From the NCBI RefSeq assembly GCF_018122735.1, contig NZ_JAGRRD010000001.1, positions 3,515,190-3,579,189 on the forward strand: 64,000 nucleotides of DNA, written 5' to 3'. The translations under genes and the position numbers were made by a program. The notes under the pieces were generated by a model. That model did no database searches. It was not told where the DNA came from and saw only the letters and a program-made list of their open reading frames with translations. The stretch is from Azoarcus sp. L1K30. Lineage in GTDB: Bacteria > Pseudomonadota > Gammaproteobacteria > Burkholderiales > Rhodocyclaceae. The number at the start of each line of letters is the position of its first letter. The first letter of the stretch is position 1. Shown piece after piece: positions 1 to 8,611 of this stretch.

Positions 1-506
1 TCGAGTTCTGGCGTGGTGTACCGCTGATTACCGTGCTGTTCATGTCGTCGGTGATGCTGCCGCTATTCCTGCCCGAAGAGGTAAACATCGACAAGCTGCT
101 GCGGGCGCTGATTGCCGTCACGCTGTTCGAGGCCGCCTATGTGGCCGAGGTGGTGCGCGGCGGCATGCAGGCGATCCCCAAGGGTCAGTACGAAGCGGCC
201 GGCGCAATGGGGCTGGGCTACTGGCGCATGATGGGTCTGGTAATCCTGCCGCAGGCGCTCAAGCTGGTGATCCCGGGCATCGTCAACACCTTCATCGCGT
301 TGTTCAAGGACACCAGTCTGGTGATCATCATCGGCTTGTTCGATCTCTTCAACAGCATCCACCAGGCGACGGTCGACCCCGCCTGGCTTGGTTTCGCGAC
401 TGAAGGCTATGTCTTTGCGGCCCTGATGTTCTGGATTTTCTGTTTCAGTATGTCCCGCTATTCGATGTACCTCGAGCGCAAGCTCGACACGGGCCACAAG
501 CGTTAG
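1..506 (+). CDS. Polar amino-acid ABC transporter permease, C-terminal part
   Basis: The reading frame is open from the window edge (frame starting at base 3), so the gene begins upstream and about 168 residues are visible. It looks like the inner-membrane permease of a general L-amino-acid importer of the AapM/GltK (HisM) family. The permease EAA loop ([11 protein letters not shown], encoded around 183-215) is clear, followed by the ILPQALK segment and several hydrophobic helices. It ends 11 bp before the ATPase gene, so the two are co-transcribed. The family assignment is firm; the exact amino acid transported cannot be read from the sequence. Confidence 0.93.
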   Translation, partial: EFWRGVPLITVLFMSSVMLPLFLPEEVNIDKLLRALIAVTLFEAAYVAEVVRGGMQAIPKGQYEAAGAMGLGYWRMMGLVILPQALKLVIPGIVNTFIALFKDTSLVIIIGLFDLFNSIHQATVDPAWLGFATEGYVFAALMFWIFCFSMSRYSMYLERKLDTGHKR

Positions 507-517
507 GAGTTTAGGTA

Positions 518-1288
518 ATGAATGAAGCCAAGATCAAGCATGCGCTCGGCGAGAAGGAAATGATCCGCATCGAAGGCATGCACAAGTGGTACGGCGAATT
601 CCATGTGCTCAAGGACATCAACCTGAGCGTGCGGCAGGGCGAACGTATCGTGCTGTGCGGACCGTCCGGTTCGGGCAAGTCGACGACCATTCGCTGTATC
701 AATCGCCTGGAGGAGCACCAGCAGGGCAAGATCATCGTCGATGATGTCGAGCTCACTTCCGATCTCAAGCATGTCGAAGCCATCCGCCGTGAAGTCGGCA
801 TGGTGTTCCAGCATTTCAATCTTTTCCCGCACCTCACGGTGCTCGAGAACTGCACCCTGGCACCACTGTGGGTACGCAAGATTCCCAAGCGCGAAGCGGA
901 AGAAGTTGCGATGGAGTACCTCAACCGGGTCAAGATACCCGAGCAGGCGCACAAGTATCCGGGGCAGCTATCCGGTGGCCAGCAGCAACGCGTGGCAATT
1001 GCGCGTGCATTGTGCATGAAGCCAAAGATCATGCTCTTCGACGAGCCGACATCGGCGCTAGACCCCGAGATGGTCAAGGAAGTGCTCGATACCATGATCG
1101 GACTGGCCGAAGACGGCATGACCATGCTGTGCGTCACCCACGAGATGGGCTTTGCCCGTACCGTGGCGGACCGGGTGATCTTCATGGACAAGGGCGAGAT
1201 TGTCGAGATGGCGGACCCGGAGACCTTCTTCTCCAGCCCGAAGTCCGAGCGTACCAAGCTGTTCCTGGGACAGATCCTGAACCACTGA
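518..1288 (+). CDS. Amino-acid ABC transporter ATP-binding protein (AapP/GlnQ family)
   Basis: This is the cytoplasmic ATPase energising uptake through the permease just upstream. The 256 residues contain Walker [10 protein letters not shown] (48-56), the signature LSGGQ (151-155), Walker B IMLFDEPT (171-178) and a H-loop in CVTHEMGF (about 208). Length is normal for the GlnQ/AapP group. The ATG at 518 follows a purine-rich AGGAG/TAGG ribosome binding region. It is the last gene of its operon: a strong hairpin follows the stop codon and the next gene is on the other strand. Confidence 0.95.
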   Translation: MNEAKIKHALGEKEMIRIEGMHKWYGEFHVLKDINLSVRQGERIVLCGPSGSGKSTTIRCINRLEEHQQGKIIVDDVELTSDLKHVEAIRREVGMVFQHFNLFPHLTVLENCTLAPLWVRKIPKREAEEVAMEYLNRVKIPEQAHKYPGQLSGGQQQRVAIARALCMKPKIMLFDEPTSALDPEMVKEVLDTMIGLAEDGMTMLCVTHEMGFARTVADRVIFMDKGEIVEMADPETFFSSPKSERTKLFLGQILNH

Positions 1289-1303
1289 TCACCGCCGACG
1301 AGA

Positions 1304-1339
1304 GAGAACGCCCCGCCATTGCACTGGCGGGGCGTTCTC
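1304..1339. terminator. Bidirectional hairpin terminator
   Basis: A perfect 14-bp inverted repeat (1304-1317 with 1326-1339) encloses an 8-nt loop. It lies between the convergent ABC ATPase and metW genes. There is no long T-run on the plus side, so it is a likely but not textbook intrinsic terminator for either strand. Confidence 0.75.
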
Positions 1340-1363
1340 CGTTTACGCGCCGGGATCTGGCAA

Positions 1364-1951
1364 TCAGTTGCGCCCGAGGCGGTACACCGCCATGCTGCCG
1401 AGAAAATTCGGCTCGTCCGTCACCACTTTGCCTTCGTCGAAGGCCAGCCGTTCACGCACGGCAATGCCGTTCATCTCACATAGCGCATCAAAATCGGCAA
1501 TGGTGAAGAAGCGCACATTGGGGGTGTTGAACCACTGGTGCGGCAGGCTCTCGGACACCGGCATGCGGCCGTTGATGATGCTCTGACGGTGGCGCCAGTA
1601 GCCGAAGTTGGGAAAACTCACCACGGCTTCGTGACCGACGCGCAGCATCTCGGCCAGAATGCCCTGGGTGTTGTGCATGGCCTGCAGCGACAGGCTCATG
1701 ATCACGTGGTCGAAGAAGCCGTCTTCGAAATCGCTCAGGCCCTTGTCCATATTGGCCTGAATCACGTTGATGCCGTTCTTCACGCAGGCCAGCAACTTGT
1801 CGGGATCGTTCTCCACCCCGTAGCCTTGCACCTGGCGCACGTCGATCAGGTGCTTGAGCAGGCTGCCGTCGCCGCAGCCCAGGTCGAGCACTTTCTCGCC
1901 CGTCTGGATCCACTGGGCGATGACGTCGTAGTCGTAGCGGTAGGCGGCCAT
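1364..1951 (-). CDS. metW: Methionine biosynthesis protein MetW
   Basis: A 195-residue SAM-dependent methyltransferase-fold protein with motif I VLDLGCGDGS at 21-30. MetW accompanies MetX in many proteobacteria and is needed for, or enhances, homoserine acylation in methionine synthesis; its biochemical role is less well defined than that of MetX. I chose the ATG at 1951 (MAAYRYDYDV), 2 bp after the metX stop, rather than an upstream in-frame start inside metX. It is the second gene of the leftward metXW operon and so shares the SAM-responsive leader upstream of metX. Confidence 0.93.
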   Translation of the reverse strand: MAAYRYDYDVIAQWIQTGEKVLDLGCGDGSLLKHLIDVRQVQGYGVENDPDKLLACVKNGINVIQANMDKGLSDFEDGFFDHVIMSLSLQAMHNTQGILAEMLRVGHEAVVSFPNFGYWRHRQSIINGRMPVSESLPHQWFNTPNVRFFTIADFDALCEMNGIAVRERLAFDEGKVVTDEPNFLGSMAVYRLGRN

Positions 1952-1953
1952 GC

Positions 1954-3081
1954 TTACACCTTGATGCGGTCGAACCACGCGGTGAGCACTGCGTGGTATT
2001 GGGGTTCATCGAGCAGGAAGGAGTCGTGACCCGCTGCACAGTCGATTTCGGCGTAGCTGACGTTACGCTGGTTGTGCAGCAAGGCATAGACGATCTCGCG
2101 CGATCGCGAGGGTGAAAACCGCCAGTCGGTGGTGAAGGACACCACCAGGAAGTCGGCTTCGGCCTTGGCCAGCGCCGCCGACAGATTGCCGCCGTGGGCG
2201 AATGCAGGGTCGTAGTAATCCAGCGCCTTGGTGGTCAGCAGGTAAGTGTTGGCATCGAAATAGCCGGCAAACTTGTCACCCTGGTAGCGCAGGTAGGATT
2301 CGATTTCGAACTCGACGTCGTAGCTGTAGACGGCCTTGCCGTGACGCAGGCTGCGGCCGAATTTCTCCCCCATCGAGTCGTCGGACAGATAGGTGATGTG
2401 ACCGATCATGCGCGCGAGTTTCAATCCGCGCACCGGCACCACGCCGTGATCGTAGAAGTTGCCGCCATGAAAGTCGGGATCGGTGAGGATGGCCTGGCGC
2501 GCCACCTCGTTGAAGGCGATGTTCTGCGCCGAGAGCTTGGGCGCGGACGCGATCACCGCGGCATGGCCGACGCGGTCCGGGTATTGCAGGGTCCACGACA
2601 GTGCCTGCATGCCTCCCAGACTGCCGCCGACGACGGCGGCAAAGCGCTTGATGCCGAGTCGGTCGGCGAGGCGGGCCTGGGTGTCGACCCAGTCTTCCAC
2701 GGTGACGAAGGGAAAGGCCGCGCCCCAGGGTTTGCCGGTGGCCGGATTGATCGAACCGGGCCCGCTGGAACCGTAGCAGCTGCCGAGGTTATTGACGCCG
2801 ATGACGAAGAACTTGCGCGTGTCGAGCGGCTTGCCCGGTCCCACCAGGTTGTCCCACCAGCCCAGGCTGTCGGGCTCGTCCGCGTAGCGGCCGGCGACAT
2901 GGTGCGAGCCGGAGAGCGCGTGACAGACGAGGACGGCATTGGAGGCGTCGGCGTTGAGCGTGCCGTAGGTTTCATACACCAGGTCGTAACTCGGCAGCGT
3001 GCCGCCGCTGCGAAGCGGGAGGGGCGTTTCAAAGTGGGCCGTCTGCGGCGCCACGATGCCCACGGATTGCGGTTGGATCAT
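1954..3081 (-). CDS. metX: Homoserine O-acyltransferase MetX
   Basis: Alpha/beta-hydrolase enzyme that acylates homoserine, the first committed step of methionine synthesis. Counting from the ATG at 3081 (375 residues), the nucleophile is in GGSLGGMQ (S154), with the acid around D319 (TTDWRF) and the histidine around H352 ([10 protein letters not shown]). An in-frame TTG at 3096 would add five residues; ATG is preferred because family members start close to this point. Whether acetyl- or succinyl-CoA is used cannot be decided by eye. It is expressed from a leader carrying a riboswitch and a terminator. Confidence 0.95.
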   Translation of the reverse strand: MIQPQSVGIVAPQTAHFETPLPLRSGGTLPSYDLVYETYGTLNADASNAVLVCHALSGSHHVAGRYADEPDSLGWWDNLVGPGKPLDTRKFFVIGVNNLGSCYGSSGPGSINPATGKPWGAAFPFVTVEDWVDTQARLADRLGIKRFAAVVGGSLGGMQALSWTLQYPDRVGHAAVIASAPKLSAQNIAFNEVARQAILTDPDFHGGNFYDHGVVPVRGLKLARMIGHITYLSDDSMGEKFGRSLRHGKAVYSYDVEFEIESYLRYQGDKFAGYFDANTYLLTTKALDYYDPAFAHGGNLSAALAKAEADFLVVSFTTDWRFSPSRSREIVYALLHNQRNVSYAEIDCAAGHDSFLLDEPQYHAVLTAWFDRIKV

Positions 3082-3101
3082 GGTCGGTATCTGCAAAAAA
3101 C

Positions 3102-3137
3102 AAAAAACCCAGCCGGCTGAAAAACGCGGACTGGGTT
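3102..3137 (-). terminator. Intrinsic terminator in the metX leader (attenuator)
   Basis: On the minus strand AACCCAG (3137-3131) pairs with CTGGGTT (3112-3106), extended by CCG/CGG with one bulged T. It is followed by six consecutive T residues (3107-3102) and another T-rich tract. The hairpin ends only about 20 nt before the metX start and just after the riboswitch core, the layout expected of a transcription attenuator. Confidence 0.8.
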
Positions 3138-3142
3138 GCCCT

Positions 3143-3196
3143 CGCTTTAGCCGTATTTATTGAGCGCCCGCAAGCTATGGATCAAATCGGCGCTGA
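3143..3196 (-). promoter_or_regulatory. SAM-II (SAM_alpha) riboswitch, candidate
   Basis: Reading the minus strand, AGCGCC (3194-3189) pairs perfectly with GGCGCT (3168-3163). Between the arms are the blocks GATTTG and CTTGC; downstream are CAATAAA and GGCTAAAG (3152-3145). This order of conserved blocks matches what I recall of the SAM-II consensus. TAGC in the hairpin loop (3177-3174) is complementary to GCTA (3151-3148), a candidate pseudoknot. It sits between the promoter and the terminator in front of metX. SAM binding would be expected to lower metXW expression. The match is by eye, not by covariance model. Confidence 0.8.
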
Positions 3197-3204
3197 GTGA
3201 AGCG

Positions 3205-3233
3205 AAATTAGCGCGCGTAACTGCAAATGTCAA
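3205..3233 (-). promoter_or_regulatory. Sigma-70 promoter of metXW
   Basis: On the minus strand a perfect TTGACA (3233-3228) is followed after 17 bp by TAATTT (3210-3205). The predicted transcription start, about 3198, lies directly before the first riboswitch stem, which supports both calls. Confidence 0.7.
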
Positions 3234-3266
3234 ACCCGCGCGCACTGCGAGTCGTGCCTATGGTGG

Positions 3267-3459
3267 GGCTTGTGGGGCGGGGCAGCATGCCGGGCAGACG
3301 TTCGCGGCCTTCGGCTTCCCGGCTGGCAGGCCCTCATCGGGGCGGCGATGCAAACTCGCCCGATGAGGCCGGGCTCAAACATGCATCGCCTTGTTTCCCG
3401 CTGAGCACCTTCCAGCCGGCGCTCTCGACAGCCCGTCACGCTGCCCCGCCCCACAAGCC
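3267..3459. repeat. Non-coding element bounded by a perfect 20-bp inverted repeat
   Basis: Bases 3267-3286 are the exact reverse complement of 3440-3459. Nested inside are CCGGCTGG (3319-3326) with CCAGCCGG (3412-3419) and CTCATCGGG (3333-3341) with CCCGATGAG (3359-3367). GGCGATGCA (3344-3352) with TGCATCGCC (3382-3390) offers an alternative pairing. The whole 193 bp could fold into one long branched hairpin. Open frames crossing it have no protein-like character. It fills most of the 445-bp gap between metX and thiS and may be a REP/MITE-type repeat, a structured RNA or a terminator complex. Confidence 0.7.
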
Positions 3460-3504
3460 TTGTCGTTCCTCAGCAATCGCCACGAGCGAGCTGGACCCAC
3501 GTGG

Positions 3505-3510
3505 TAAAAT
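3505..3510 (+). promoter_or_regulatory. Possible -10 element for the thiS operon
   Basis: TAAAAT lies 31 bp before the thiS start, in otherwise GC-rich DNA. No convincing -35 hexamer is seen at 16-18 bp, so this is only a candidate. Confidence 0.3.
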
Positions 3511-3541
3511 CGCAGCCCTTGAACCCGCCAAATCCTGCAGC

Positions 3542-3745
3542 ATGATCAGCATCATCCTCAACGGCCAGCCCGAAACCCTCGACGACGGTCTCACCGTACT
3601 GGCCCTGCTCGAACGCCGCGGGCTCGTCGGCAAACGTCTCGCGGTCGAGCGCAACGGCGACATCGTGCCGCGCGCACGCCATGGTGAAACCGCGCTGGCC
3701 GACGGCGACTGCCTCGAGATCGTCGTTGCGGTCGGCGGCGGCTGA
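3542..3745 (+). CDS. thiS: Sulfur carrier protein ThiS
   Basis: A 67-residue ubiquitin-like sulfur carrier for thiamine thiazole synthesis. It starts [10 protein letters not shown], has the hydrophobic pattern of the family ([21 protein letters not shown]) and ends in the Gly-Gly tail that is adenylated and thiocarboxylated. I place the start at the ATG at 3542. A longer open frame reaches back to 3227, but that extension crosses the inverted-repeat element and is low-complexity. thiG, which uses the sulfur, follows after 77 bp. Confidence 0.95.
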   Translation: MISIILNGQPETLDDGLTVLALLERRGLVGKRLAVERNGDIVPRARHGETALADGDCLEIVVAVGGG

Positions 3746-3822
3746 ACCTTCGTGGTCCCGTTCGTGTCGTCTTCAGTCAGCGCATCGCGCGACCTTTCCG
3801 ATCTTCCTCTACAGGTCCAAAC

Positions 3823-4611
3823 ATGATCAATGATCCCCTGGTGATTGCCGGCAAGCACTATGGTTCCCGCTTGCTGGTGGGTACGGGCAAATACAAGGAC
3901 TTCGCCGAAACGCGCGAGGCCATTGATGCCAGCGGCACGAACATCGTCACCGTGGCCATCCGTCGCACCAACATCGGCCAGAATGCGGACGAACCCAATC
4001 TGCTCGACGCCCTGCCGCCCGATCAGTTCACCATCCTGCCCAACACCGCCGGCTGCTATACCGCCGAGGATGCGGTCCGCACGCTGCGCCTCGGCCGCGA
4101 ACTGCTCGACGGTCACGCCCTGGTCAAGCTGGAAGTGCTCGGCGACCCGAAATCGCTGTTCCCGAACATGCCGGAAACACTCAAGGCCGCCGAAACCCTG
4201 GTCAAGGACGGCTTCGACGTCATGGTGTACTGCGCCGACGATCCGATCCAGGCCAGGATGCTGGAGGACATCGGCTGCGTTGCCATCATGCCGCTGGCCT
4301 CCCTGATTGGTTCTGGCATGGGCATTCTCAATCCCTGGAATCTGCGCCTCATCATCGACACCGCCAAGGTGCCGGTGATCGTCGATGCGGGCGTGGGTAC
4401 TGCGTCCGATGCCGCGATCGCGATGGAGCTGGGTTGTGACGGCGTGCTGATGAACACCGCGATCGCGTTGGCGGGGCAGCCGGTGCTGATGGCCAGCGCC
4501 ATGAAGAAGGCGGTCGAGGCCGGCCGCGAGGCCTTCCGTGCCGGGCGCATGCCGCGCAAGTTCTATTCGGCCGACCCGAGTTCGCCGACGACGGGGCTGA
4601 TCGGTTCATGA
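3823..4611 (+). CDS. thiG: Thiazole synthase ThiG
   Basis: 262 residues, normal length. ThiG condenses 1-deoxy-D-xylulose 5-phosphate, dehydroglycine and ThiS thiocarboxylate into the thiazole phosphate of thiamine. The Schiff-base lysine is K102 in LVKLEVLGD, and the phosphate-binding [12 protein letters not shown] segment is present. The stop codon overlaps the trmB start by 4 bp (ATGA), so the two genes are translationally coupled although they serve different pathways. No TPP riboswitch is visible upstream. Confidence 0.97.
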   Translation: MINDPLVIAGKHYGSRLLVGTGKYKDFAETREAIDASGTNIVTVAIRRTNIGQNADEPNLLDALPPDQFTILPNTAGCYTAEDAVRTLRLGRELLDGHALVKLEVLGDPKSLFPNMPETLKAAETLVKDGFDVMVYCADDPIQARMLEDIGCVAIMPLASLIGSGMGILNPWNLRLIIDTAKVPVIVDAGVGTASDAAIAMELGCDGVLMNTAIALAGQPVLMASAMKKAVEAGREAFRAGRMPRKFYSADPSSPTTGLIGS

Positions 4612-5336
4612 GCGACACCCACGAGCGGGTCGAGATCATCGGCCAGGACAGCCCGGAACATCGCTTCTCCAGTCGCAGCATCCGCAGTTTCGTGCTCCGG
4701 CAGGGGCGGATGTCCGGGGCGCAGCAGCGCTTCATGGACGACATGCTGCCGAAGATCGGCGTGGCCTATCAGCCGACGCCGCTCGATCTCGATGCCGTTT
4801 TCGGGCGTCACGCACCGAAGATCCTGGAAATCGGCTTCGGCATGGGCGAAACCACGGCGAAGATTGCTGCGGCTGCGCCCGAGCGCGACTTCCTCGGCAT
4901 CGAAGTGCACACCCCGGGCGTTGGCGCATTGTGCAAGCTGGTCTCCGAGCACGCACTGCACAATGTCCGTATCATGCAGCATGATGCCGTCGAGGTGCTG
5001 CGGGACATGATTCCAGACGGCAGCCTGGCCGGTGTGCACGTGTTCTTTCCCGATCCGTGGCGCAAGGCGCGGCATCACAAGCGACGCATCATCCAGCCCG
5101 ACTTTGTCGCGCTGGTGGCGAGCAAGCTGGCGCCGGGCGGTTATCTGCACTGCGCGACCGACTGGGAGCACTACGCGCACTGGATGCTCGACGTGCTGGC
5201 TGCGGAGCCGGCACTCGAGAATACCGCGGACGGTTTTGCGCCACGGCCGGACTATCGGCCGTTGACGAAGTTCGAGAACCGCGGGCTGAAGTTGGGGCAC
5301 GGCGTGTGGGATCTGGTGTTCCGCCGACGAGGCTGA
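4608..5336 (+). CDS. trmB: tRNA (guanine-N7-)-methyltransferase TrmB
   Basis: 242 residues. TrmB makes m7G46 in tRNA using SAM. The SAM-binding motif [10 protein letters not shown] lies at 72-81 and the family signature [15 protein letters not shown] at about 146-160. It starts inside the thiG stop codon and is followed after 31 bp by sppA, so it belongs to a mixed housekeeping operon. Confidence 0.97.
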   Translation: MSDTHERVEIIGQDSPEHRFSSRSIRSFVLRQGRMSGAQQRFMDDMLPKIGVAYQPTPLDLDAVFGRHAPKILEIGFGMGETTAKIAAAAPERDFLGIEVHTPGVGALCKLVSEHALHNVRIMQHDAVEVLRDMIPDGSLAGVHVFFPDPWRKARHHKRRIIQPDFVALVASKLAPGGYLHCATDWEHYAHWMLDVLAAEPALENTADGFAPRPDYRPLTKFENRGLKLGHGVWDLVFRRRG

Positions 5337-5367
5337 TTTGATCAACGAATAGCGAGGCAACACGGCG

Positions 5368-7194
5368 ATGGGTGGCATGTTCAGGTTTTTCGGTCGGGTG
5401 TTGCGCGCACTCTGGCGTTTCGTCGATCTGATCCGCCGCACGGTGGTCAATCTGGCGCTGCTGGCCGTGATCGTCGGGCTCGTCGCGGTTTTCTTTCATC
5501 CCGAACCGGACGTTCCCGACGGTGCCGTCCTGGTGCTTCGCCCTGCCGGTGCACTGGTCGAGCAGGCCATGCTCGACGATCCGCTGGCCTTGCTCGGGGT
5601 TGACGGCAAGGGCGGACAGACGGTGCTGCATGACTTGCTCGAGATCGTGCGTGCCGCGCGCGACGACAGCCGCGTTGCCGCACTCGTGCTCGAGACCGAC
5701 GATCTGGAGGCTGCCAGTCTGTCGAAGCTGGCGGAACTGCGCGCGGCGATCGCCGAGTTCAAGGCGACCGGGCGACCGGTGCTGGCGCGCGGTGATCGCT
5801 ATACCCAGGGACAGTACTATCTCGCCTCCATCGCCGATGACGTGCAGATGGCGCCTGACGGTTTCGTGCTGCTGAGCGGCCTGTCGCGCTATACGAGTTA
5901 CTTCCGCGGCGCGCTCGACACGCTCGGGGTCAAGGTCCACGTGTTCCGTGTCGGGGAGTACAAATCCTTCTCCGAGCCCTTCACCCGCAGCGACATGTCC
6001 GACGAGGACCGCAGCGCGACCCGTGATCTGCTCGAAGGCGTGTGGCAACACGTGCGCAAGGACCTGGCTGCGGCCAGAAAACTCACGCCCGAGACGCTCG
6101 ATGGCTACATCGTCCATTATCGCGATGCTCTCGCCGCCACTGCCGGCGATACGGCCGAGGCGGCGCGCCGCGCCGGACTGATCGACCGCTTCTCGACCCG
6201 TGACGAATGGCGTGCCCAACTCATCGAGCGTTTCGGCGCCGACGGCGCCGGCAAGGATTTCCTCCGCATCGACGCCGACACCTACCTGGCTGCGTTGCGT
6301 GCCGCACGCAAGCCGTCTTCGGATCACATTGCGGTGTTGGTGGCACAGGGGGCAATCACCGATGGCGAGCAACCACCCGGAGTGGTGGGGGGCGAGACCT
6401 TCTCCCGCCTGATCCGAGAGGCCCGCGAAGATGACACGGTCAAGGCGCTCGTTATTCGCATCGACAGCCCCGGCGGCAGTGCCTGGGCCTCGGAGCAGAT
6501 CCGTCATGAACTCGAACTCATGCGCAAGGCGGGCAAGCCGGTGGTGGCGTCGATGAGTTCGGTTGCGGCGTCCGGCGGCTACTGGATTGCGGCAGGTGCC
6601 GACGAGATCTGGGCATCGCCGACCACCGTCACCGGGTCGATCGGCATCTTCGCGCTGTTTCCCGAGTTCGCCGAGCCCCTGCGTCGCATTGGCGTGACCG
6701 TCGATGGGGTGGCAACCGGGCCGCTTGCAGGGGCGCTCGACCCGCGCCGCCCGCTCGACCCCGACGTTGCCGATGCCATGCAACTGGGCATCGAGCACGG
6801 CTATCGACGCTTCCTGCAGATCGTCGCCGAGGGGCGTGGCATGAAGACCGACGAGGTCAATCAGGTCGCGCGCGGAAGGGTGTGGACCGGCGAAGCCGCG
6901 CTCGGGCTGGGGCTGGTCGACGCACTCGGCGGTATCGATCCGGCCGTCAAGGCGGCTGCAAAGCGCGCCGGGCTCGAGGACTATGCGCTGCTGTGGCCGG
7001 CAGTGGGGCTGTCGCCGCGGCAGATGCTGGTGCAACGTTTCCTCAGTTTCAGCGGCTTGGCAGGCGGGGTGACACACAGCTCCACTGCGCCGGTCGCGCA
7101 ACTGCTGAGCAGGCTCGAAGCGGATGCGCGTGCGCTGCTGAACTGGAACGATCCGCAGCACATTTACGCCCACTGTCTGTGCGAGGCGCCCTGA
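5368..7194 (+). CDS. sppA: Signal peptide peptidase SppA, long (67K) type
   Basis: 608 residues, the size of the two-domain E. coli type. One N-terminal membrane helix (about 26-43) anchors a periplasmic serine/lysine protease that degrades cleaved signal peptides. The general-base lysine is K199 in FRVGEYKSFSEP in the first domain. The nucleophile is S402 in AASGGYW in the second, preceded by the DSPGGSAWAS segment. The ATG at 5368 follows a GAGGCAA ribosome binding site. It is last in the thiS operon; no terminator hairpin was found after it. Confidence 0.95.
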   Translation: MGGMFRFFGRVLRALWRFVDLIRRTVVNLALLAVIVGLVAVFFHPEPDVPDGAVLVLRPAGALVEQAMLDDPLALLGVDGKGGQTVLHDLLEIVRAARDDSRVAALVLETDDLEAASLSKLAELRAAIAEFKATGRPVLARGDRYTQGQYYLASIADDVQMAPDGFVLLSGLSRYTSYFRGALDTLGVKVHVFRVGEYKSFSEPFTRSDMSDEDRSATRDLLEGVWQHVRKDLAAARKLTPETLDGYIVHYRDALAATAGDTAEAARRAGLIDRFSTRDEWRAQLIERFGADGAGKDFLRIDADTYLAALRAARKPSSDHIAVLVAQGAITDGEQPPGVVGGETFSRLIREAREDDTVKALVIRIDSPGGSAWASEQIRHELELMRKAGKPVVASMSSVAASGGYWIAAGADEIWASPTTVTGSIGIFALFPEFAEPLRRIGVTVDGVATGPLAGALDPRRPLDPDVADAMQLGIEHGYRRFLQIVAEGRGMKTDEVNQVARGRVWTGEAALGLGLVDALGGIDPAVKAAAKRAGLEDYALLWPAVGLSPRQMLVQRFLSFSGLAGGVTHSSTAPVAQLLSRLEADARALLNWNDPQHIYAHCLCEAP

Positions 7195-7432
7195 GCGCTT
7201 CGATCGCGTAGGGGAACCTGGCGGTGGTCGAAGGCGTCCGATTCCGGGTCGGGCAGGCCGATGTCGTGTTGCACGAAGGCTTGAAATGTCTCGACCCGCT
7301 TCCGCCGCATTCAGTAAAATCAGTTTTCGCTAATAAACAAGCGGAATTGGAATTCATTGCCTGTTGCAGCCGGTCGGCCCACGGTCGCCCTTGAGAGGTG
7401 CTGGCTTCTGTTCCACGACCGGATGAATCCCC

Positions 7433-8611
7433 ATGCGTCGCCGCCTGCTTCCCCTCGTCATCATCGCCGCCGCCGTTGGCATCTTTGTCCTGCTCAAGTC
7501 GACGCGTCCTGCGCCGCCAGTGGTCGAAGCGCGCGAGCGAGTCTGGCGCGTGGAGGCGATGGTGGCCGAGCCGGTCACCGCCAGACCGACGCTGGTGCTG
7601 TACGGGCGCATCGAGGCACCCGACCGGGTGCGCGCGGCTGCGCCGGTGGCCGGGCGATTGCTCGACGTTGTGGTGCGCGACGGTGATCGGGTTGCTGCCG
7701 GGACCGTGCTGGCACGACTCGATCCGCGTGATCTTCAGCCGCGCGTGACCCAAGCGCGCGGGGATGTCGAGCGCGAGATCATCCGCCATCGCAGCGATCT
7801 GGCCGCGATCGAGCACGAGAAAACCCTGCTGGCGCTGGCCGAAGCCAAGCAGGCACGCTTCGAGAAACTGCGCAATGCGCGGCTGGGCGCCGAGAGCGCA
7901 TTCGATCAGGCGCGCGAGGAGCTGGCGCGGGTGCGACTGTCCTTGACCCAGCGCCAGCAGGCCATCGCCGAACATCCCGCACGCCTTTCGCAACTGCGGG
8001 CGAAACTGGCCGAAGCCGAACGCGACGCACGCCGGGGCGAGATCGTGGCGCCTTTCGCCGCACGCATCGGCAAGGTCGAAGTCGCGGCGGGTGACCAAGT
8101 GCAGCCGGGTCAGACGCTGCTCAGCCTGTATGCTTCGGACGCGCTCTTCCTGCGCGCCCGCGTGCCCGCCCTCTATGCCGAGGAATTGCGCATGGCGCTG
8201 GTCCGTGGGGAGCAGCTGGAAGCGACGGCCGATTTCGGCGCCACCACCATTCGTGCCAGTCTGGAGCGCATCGGCGGCGAAGCCGACGCGAGGGGGGTGG
8301 ATGTTCTGCTGCGTATCGACAACGGTGCCAACCTGCCGGTGGGCGCCTTCGTCAATGCGGTGCTGGCGCGTCCGCGCGTCTCCGGCGTGCTGCTGCTGCC
8401 CTATTCCGCCCTGCACGGCGGCGACCGTATCTATGCCGTGCGCGATGATCGTCTGGTGAGTCTGAAGGTGGCACGGGTCGGCGAGCGCCGCGAGGCGGAC
8501 GCCGTTCAACTGCTGGTTCGTGCAGCCGATGCACGGCCCGGCGAGCGGGTGATGCACACGCACCTGCCCAACGCCATCGACGGTCTCGCGGTCGAGGTGA
8601 TCGAGCCATGA
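7433..8611 (+). CDS. RND efflux periplasmic adaptor (HlyD/MFP family)
   Basis: 392 residues with an N-terminal membrane anchor (about 5-23), then a lipoyl-like half-motif around VAGRLLDVVVRDGDRVAAG and a coiled-coil hairpin rich in Arg, Glu and Ala (about 100-190). The second lipoyl half is EIVAPFAARIGKVEVAAGD, followed by beta-barrel regions. It links an RND pump to an outer-membrane channel. Its stop overlaps the start of the pump gene by 4 bp. The 238-bp gap before it contains an AT-rich patch (about 7313-7355) that could hold the promoter, but no clear hexamers. Confidence 0.93.
   Translation: MRRRLLPLVIIAAAVGIFVLLKSTRPAPPVVEARERVWRVEAMVAEPVTARPTLVLYGRIEAPDRVRAAAPVAGRLLDVVVRDGDRVAAGTVLARLDPRDLQPRVTQARGDVEREIIRHRSDLAAIEHEKTLLALAEAKQARFEKLRNARLGAESAFDQAREELARVRLSLTQRQQAIAEHPARLSQLRAKLAEAERDARRGEIVAPFAARIGKVEVAAGDQVQPGQTLLSLYASDALFLRARVPALYAEELRMALVRGEQLEATADFGATTIRASLERIGGEADARGVDVLLRIDNGANLPVGAFVNAVLARPRVSGVLLLPYSALHGGDRIYAVRDDRLVSLKVARVGERREADAVQLLVRAADARPGERVMHTHLPNAIDGLAVEVIEP

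Noticed and set aside
3395-3541. Possible TPP riboswitch upstream of thiS
   Set aside because: CGCTGAGC and CCCTTGAACC recall parts of the THI box, but the required CTGAGA and the rest of the 3' helix are absent and the first block lies inside the inverted-repeat element.
3227-3541. 105-residue N-terminal extension of ThiS
   Set aside because: The extension crosses the 20-bp inverted-repeat element, is rich in Arg, Pro and Gly, and ThiS is complete without it.
5089-7173. 694-residue open frame antisense to sppA
   Set aside because: It lies opposite a gene with intact catalytic residues; long antisense frames are common in high-GC DNA, and its composition (His, Gln, Arg, Gly-rich) is that of a shadow.
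7195-7432. Small gene or RNA between sppA and the RND adaptor
   Set aside because: No frame with a ribosome binding site and no hairpin-plus-T-run was found; only an AT-rich patch that may be a promoter.
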